Source of the DNA: Streptacidiphilus rugosus AM-16 | GTDB lineage: Bacteria; Actinomycetota; Actinomycetes; Streptomycetales; Streptomycetaceae | Direction: 5' to 3' | DNA length: 64,000 nt | Assembly (NCBI RefSeq): GCF_000744655.1 | Contig: NZ_JQMJ01000001.1 | Location: 496,001 to 560,000, forward strand | In this document: positions 60,789 to 64,000 of the stretch, one piece after another | Layout of the letters: each line of letters begins with the position of its first letter | Position numbering within the stretch: the first letter of the stretch is position 1 | Position numbers and translations under genes: made by a program | Notes under the pieces: generated by a model | Databases searched by the model: none | Told to the model about the DNA's origin: nothing | The model's input: only the letters and a program-made list of their open reading frames with translations

Positions 60789-61983
60789 CATCAGCATTGG
60801 GAAGCCCACCGTGGGCCAGACGCAAGCGCTTGCCGAGATGCTGCGTGACCACTGCTCTCTCTATAACGGGGCCCTTCAGGAGCGGCGCGACGCCTACCGG
60901 CACGCATCGAAGACGAGCGTCAAGTACGGGATGCAGTCGGCGCAGCTCAAGGAGATCCGGGCGTTCGACCCGGAGCGTCAGGGCCGGTGGTCGTTCTCCT
61001 CGCAGCAGGCGACGCTTCGCCGGTTGGACAAGGCGTTCGCGGCGTTCTTCCGCCGGGTCAAGTCCGGTGAGACGCCCGGCTACCCGCGGTTCCGGGGCGT
61101 GAACTGGTTCGACACGGTGGACTTCCCCAAGGACGGCGACGGCTGCCGCTGGGACTCCACCCCGCACGACCCCGTCACCCGGGTCCGGTTCCAGGGCATC
61201 GGGCACGTCAAGGTCAACCAGCACCGGGCCGTGGTCGGCAAGGTCAAAACGGTCTCGGTCAAGCGCGAGGGCCGCAAGTGGTTCGTCGTGCTGACCGCCG
61301 AGCAGTCGCGGCCCGAACCGCTGCCCGCGACCGGGGCCGTGGTCGGGATCGACATGGGTATAGCCAACTTCCTCGCCGACTCGGGCGGCGAGTTCGTGCC
61401 CAACCCGCGCCACGCCCGTAAGGCCGCCGCGAAGCTCCAAGCAGCACAGCGGGCCCTGGCCCGGTTCCCGCGTGTGCGCCGGGACAAGCGCACCGGCAAC
61501 CACCAGCGAGCCGTTCAGCGCGTTGCCGACCTGCACCGCAAGGTCCGGCGTCAGCGTCTGGACCACGCCCACAAGACCGCCCTCGCCCTGGTTCGCGAGC
61601 ACGACTTCATCGCGCACGAGGATCTCAAGATCCGCAACATGGTCAAGGCCCCCGCGCCCAAGCCCGTCCAGCCGGGCACCTTCCCGCGCAAGGGGGCGGC
61701 GGCCAAAGCCGGACTGAACAAGTCGATCAACGATGCCGGTTGGGGGGTGTTCCTGACGATCCTGCGCGCCAAGGCTGAAAGCGCCGGTCGGGAAGTGATC
61801 GCCGTGGACCCCCGCAACACCTCCCGGCGGTGCCCCGCATGCGGGCACACCGCCAAGGAGAACCGGCCCACCCAGGAGAGGTTCCACTGCCGGTCCTGCG
61901 GCCACACCGCGCACGCCGACACAGTGGGAGCCACCAACGTTCTACGGGCCGGGCTGGTCCGTCGCGACGCCCGGAAGGGTTAG
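60739..61983 (+). CDS. tnpB: TnpB RNA-guided nuclease with IS110-derived N-terminus
   Basis: 414 residues from a GTG inside the IS110 transposase gene. Residues 1-22 come from the IS110 3' end; P-T-V-G-Q at 23 onward is original TnpB. RuvC-I D205 (VVGIDMGIANFLADSGG), RuvC-II E294 (FIAHEDLKIRNM) and RuvC-III D394 (HADTVGATNVLRAG) are present, with zinc-finger cysteines in CPACGH and CRSCGH. The replaced segment (KRLDISIGKPT) has the same beta-strand-then-PT pattern as the normal one (AYKFLMRPT). TnpB cuts DNA guided by an omega RNA made from the gene's 3' end and the right end. No strong ribosome-binding site precedes the GTG; coupling to the IS110 stop, 50 bases into tnpB, is possible. Confidence 0.9.
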   Translation: MTDGATKSHLLSPKRLDISIGKPTVGQTQALAEMLRDHCSLYNGALQERRDAYRHASKTSVKYGMQSAQLKEIRAFDPERQGRWSFSSQQATLRRLDKAFAAFFRRVKSGETPGYPRFRGVNWFDTVDFPKDGDGCRWDSTPHDPVTRVRFQGIGHVKVNQHRAVVGKVKTVSVKREGRKWFVVLTAEQSRPEPLPATGAVVGIDMGIANFLADSGGEFVPNPRHARKAAAKLQAAQRALARFPRVRRDKRTGNHQRAVQRVADLHRKVRRQRLDHAHKTALALVREHDFIAHEDLKIRNMVKAPAPKPVQPGTFPRKGAAAKAGLNKSINDAGWGVFLTILRAKAESAGREVIAVDPRNTSRRCPACGHTAKENRPTQERFHCRSCGHTAHADTVGATNVLRAGLVRRDARKG

Positions 61984-61990
61984 CGAGAAG

Positions 61991-62010
61991 CCCCCGGCAT
62001 CAGCCGGGGG
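61991..62010 (+). other. Right-end hairpin / predicted 3' part of omega RNA
   Basis: CCCCCGGCATCAGCCGGGGG followed by AGGAGTCAC, eight bases after the tnpB stop. It matches the left-end hairpin. In TnpB systems the omega-RNA scaffold covers this region and its guide is read from the flank, here about 62019-62038 if the end is after GTCAC. Confidence 0.7.
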
Positions 62011-62216
62011 AGGAGTCACAGGGGCATCAACACCCTGCCCCGGGGACAGCCCGGGTACCGGTCTCGAGCAACCGCACGAGACGGGGAAGTCGCTCTCCCG
62101 TGCGCGTCCGGCGCTTGGGGAACCGCAACGACCAGGGGGCCAGCCGCTGGCCCGGCCGGTGCGTGTCTGATCCGTCCCGTGTACTTGCCGCGTCAGCCTA
62201 GCCGACTTGCTCGGCA

Positions 62217-63527
62217 TCAGGACGGCTGCCACACCCGGACCCAGTCGACGAGCATCGTGCCCGGAACCGGGGATGACGCGCTGGTGTTGTCCAGGATCAG
62301 GTACTGCGGTGAGCCCGCGTTCTGGAACGGCTCCGAGCCCACCTGGACACCGTCGTAGTAGAAGGTCACAACCTGGGCGGTCGAGTCCCAGTAGGCGCCG
62401 TAAGTGTGCCATCCGGGGCTGAGAGCAGTACACCCGCCCGGACCGCCGGCGTTGTCGTGCACGTGGTAGCACAGCTGCCCCCCGAGCCCCTCCATGGCGT
62501 CGATCTCGCCGTCAGCAGGCCAGTTCTGACCGTCTGACCAGAAGGCGGGCCAGTTGTCCACGGAGGTCGTGCCGGGGGTGTAGATGCGCGCCTCCATGAC
62601 AGCCGGGCCGGTGAACTCGTAGCCGCCGGAGGGACGCCCGTCATGGGGATTGGTGGAGACGAGCGCTCCGTAGTTGGAGGTGAGAGCGAGGTTGAGGTTG
62701 CCACCGGACACGGTTACGTTCGTCGAGTTGTAGCGCTGGGTCTCATTGCTGTTGACGGGGCCGGACACGGTGGAGCCGAACCAGCCGGGACGCCACACAG
62801 TGGTGTTGAGGCTGGAGGCGTTGAACTCGTCGTCGAAGGAGAGGGCCCAATTGCCGCTGACCCCGGTCGGCCCAGAGGGGGAACCGGTAGGGGAGCTGGA
62901 GACGGGTGGGAACTGGCTGGGACTCGCGGTGGCGGAGGCCGTCTGGCTGGCCGAGGCGCTGGTCGAGGTCGGGCTCGACGGCGCGCTAGAGGTCGGCGTG
63001 GAGGTCGGCGGCGCTGAGGTCTGGCTCGGGGCGCTCGGCGACTGTGATGCGCTACTGGTGGGGCTCGGCGGCGGAGTTCCGGTCGGACTCGGGGACGGCG
63101 AAGCCGTCACACCCGGCCCGGGGACGACATCGAGTGTCTGTGCGGGCAGCTGATGCCAGGTGGAGCCAATCTGGACGGACCCGAATTCCTGGTACTGCCC
63201 TGCAGGCAGTGCCCGCTGCGATGAGGTGTAGGTGTACCCAGACGGACAGATCACAGCACTGTGCGAGCCGGGGAAGTCGTCGTTCGCGCCGGTTGCGCTG
63301 CGCACAGCCACGGTGATCCTGGAGACCGAGATGCACCGATTGGCGCGCACTCGCAAAACCGCGCTCGCAGGAACACCAGCGGTCATGACGGTCGGAGTGA
63401 GCGATTCCACCGCGACCCCAGGTGAGCGGGAGAACGAGGCTGCCTGTGACGGAAGTGCTGCCGCGAGCACGACGGGCAGGGTAGCAATGCAAACGGCGAA
63501 CAGCTTCTTCAAGTCGTACTGCCTCAC
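62217..63527 (-). CDS. Secreted glycoside hydrolase family 16 protein
   Basis: 436 residues. Sec signal peptide (KKLFAVCIATLPVVLAAALP, cleavage near SQAAS). Residues ~35-140 form an uncharacterised beta domain with two cysteines (NRCISVSRITV, SAVICPSGYTY). A Ser/Thr/Pro linker covers ~140-230. The C-terminal ~210 residues are a GH16 jelly roll (LSFDDEFNASSLNTTVWRPG, TQRYNSTNVTVSGGNLNLAL) with the catalytic E-x-D-x-x-E motif in DGEIDAMEGLG. GH16 enzymes cleave beta-1,3- or beta-1,3/1,4-glucans and related polysaccharides. Intact and probably secreted. Confidence 0.9.
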   Translation of the reverse strand: MRQYDLKKLFAVCIATLPVVLAAALPSQAASFSRSPGVAVESLTPTVMTAGVPASAVLRVRANRCISVSRITVAVRSATGANDDFPGSHSAVICPSGYTYTSSQRALPAGQYQEFGSVQIGSTWHQLPAQTLDVVPGPGVTASPSPSPTGTPPPSPTSSASQSPSAPSQTSAPPTSTPTSSAPSSPTSTSASASQTASATASPSQFPPVSSSPTGSPSGPTGVSGNWALSFDDEFNASSLNTTVWRPGWFGSTVSGPVNSNETQRYNSTNVTVSGGNLNLALTSNYGALVSTNPHDGRPSGGYEFTGPAVMEARIYTPGTTSVDNWPAFWSDGQNWPADGEIDAMEGLGGQLCYHVHDNAGGPGGCTALSPGWHTYGAYWDSTAQVVTFYYDGVQVGSEPFQNAGSPQYLILDNTSASSPVPGTMLVDWVRVWQPS

Positions 63528-63701
63528 TCTCCGGTTGGCGAAGGGTCGGGCTGACCCACGCCAGGGCCAGCGAGGCTAGCCGGGAGGACATGAAGCATCC
63601 GAGCCCTTCGAGCAGCGGATCGGGCAAGCAAGGGCACCCCCACGCAAGATCGACGTACCCGCCCTCCGCGACATGAGGCACCCGCCGGACAGTGACGTCC
63701 C

Positions 63702-64000
63702 TTGAGGTGGTGTAAAGGCCGTGGGCGGACGGCCCTCGGCCTGGATCTGGACGATCCCGGGTTCGACCACACCGTGTTGTGCGAGTTCCGGGCCCGGCTG
63801 ACCGAAGGGGACGCGGCCGGCCGGCTGCTGCAGGTGATGCTGAACCGGCTGGTCGAGGCCGGGCTACTCAAGTCCGGCGGCCGCCAGCGCACCGACGCCA
63901 CCCACGTGCTCGCCGCCGTCCGCTAGCTCAGCCCCCTGGAGCAGGCTGGCGAGAGCCTGCGAGCCGCACTGGAGCAGCTCGCGGTGCACGCACCTGACTG
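63702..64000 (+). pseudogene. IS1182-like transposase fragment at window edge
   Basis: Plus frame LDLDDPGFDHTVLCEFRARL, MLNRLVEAGLLKSGGRQRTD, ATHVLAAVR, then a TAG, then PLEQAGESLRAALEQLAVHA. This matches the DUF772 N-terminal region of IS1182/IS5-like transposases, with an early stop. The start is truncated and the remainder is outside the window. Confidence 0.75.

Larger units (their letters stand above)
59366..60804 (+). mobile_element. IS110-family element copy 3 in tnpB codon 10/11
   Basis: 1439 bp. The left end starts CTCTACC directly after CGG of tnpB codon 10; the right end is ATTGGGAAG (60796-60804), followed by CC and CACCGTG of tnpB. No inverted repeats. CT on the left and CC on the right occupy the inferred core-dinucleotide position. 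Confidence 0.88.
59176..62018 (+). mobile_element. Compound TnpB/IS110 element copy 3 (intact)
   Basis: The most complete copy: left-end hairpin, tnpB promoter, ten-codon tnpB stub, IS110 element with bridge-RNA region and intact transposase, complete tnpB, right-end hairpin. Left boundary from divergence with copy 2 at 59176 (CCATCCATG); right boundary estimated just after GGAGGAGTCAC. There is no tnpA, so movement would need a Y1 transposase in trans. Near-identity with copy 2 shows recent duplication of the whole compound, not two independent IS110 insertions in these two copies. Confidence 0.85.

Noticed and set aside
59358..60809. 483-codon minus-strand open frame antisense to IS110 (also at 43685-45136)
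   Set aside because: A shadow frame produced by the high third-position GC of the IS110 transposase; no homology of its own.
59176..62018. Interpretation as IS605 with its own tnpA
   Set aside because: No Y1 (HUH) transposase gene is present; the only recombinase inside is the IS110 DEDD enzyme, which belongs to its own nested element.

Overview
The window is very GC-rich actinobacterial DNA with high third-position GC. An SsgA-like sporulation protein, a Tpg-like terminal protein, GTG/TTG starts and many actinomycete-type insertion sequences point to Streptomyces or a close relative, probably a chromosome arm or linear plasmid. There are no rRNA, tRNA or core housekeeping operons. The region is an accessory patchwork of insertion sequences, decayed genes and cargo.

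Layout. 1-3.7 kb: decayed copy of a compound IS110/TnpB element, itself interrupted by an intact IS3-family element with a CAG target duplication. 4-7 kb: GNAT acetyltransferase, AraC regulator, MFS exporter. 7.1-8.4 kb: dead ISAs1 element directly behind the stop codon of an 827-residue, lower-GC protein with an ADP-ribosyltransferase-like domain (8.4-10.9 kb). 11.3-16.4 kb: zinc alcohol dehydrogenase, small membrane protein, second MFS exporter, HTH protein, SnoaL-like protein. 17.3-23.4 kb: IS256 scar, 5'-truncated hybrid histidine kinase, ABC-type binding lipoprotein, frameshifted flavin oxidoreductase, IS630 and ISAs1 fragments. 23.7-26.1 kb: unrecognised 808-residue lower-GC protein. 26.3-29.7 kb: IS5 element, broken Tpg-like terminal-protein gene, IS1380. 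30-38.5 kb: glycosyltransferase, SnoaL paralogue, peptidoglycan amidase, phosphodiester glycosidase, membrane glycosyltransferase. 38.8-43.5 kb: IS4 deletion derivative, ligase-like protein lacking the catalytic lysine, hibernation factor with a hexanucleotide repeat, FMN reductase, decayed ETX/MTX2 pore-forming toxin. 43.5-49.5 kb: compound IS110/TnpB element copy 2, opened by two further elements. 49.7-55.7 kb: LLM oxidoreductase, universal stress protein, SsgA-like protein, Dps, crotonase and two tandem TetR regulators. 56-58.4 kb: IS630 and IS701 remnants and small helical proteins. 59.2-62 kb: intact compound copy 3. 62.2-63.5 kb: secreted GH16 glycoside hydrolase, then an IS1182-like fragment.

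Main result. In all three compound copies an IS110-family element sits at the same point, after codon 10 of tnpB. The 225 bp between the insertion point and the transposase start can be read as an IS110 bridge RNA. One hairpin loop repeats the tnpB target sequence (TCATGCGGCT) and a short complement of the other target half. A second loop repeats the element's own right end (ATTGGGAAG) and the complement of its left end (GTAGAG against CTCTAC). The guide therefore explains the insertion site. The IS110 3' end also supplies a new start and N-terminus that keep tnpB open in copy 3, so a guided recombinase and an RNA-guided nuclease are stacked in one mobile unit bounded by IS200/IS605-type hairpins.
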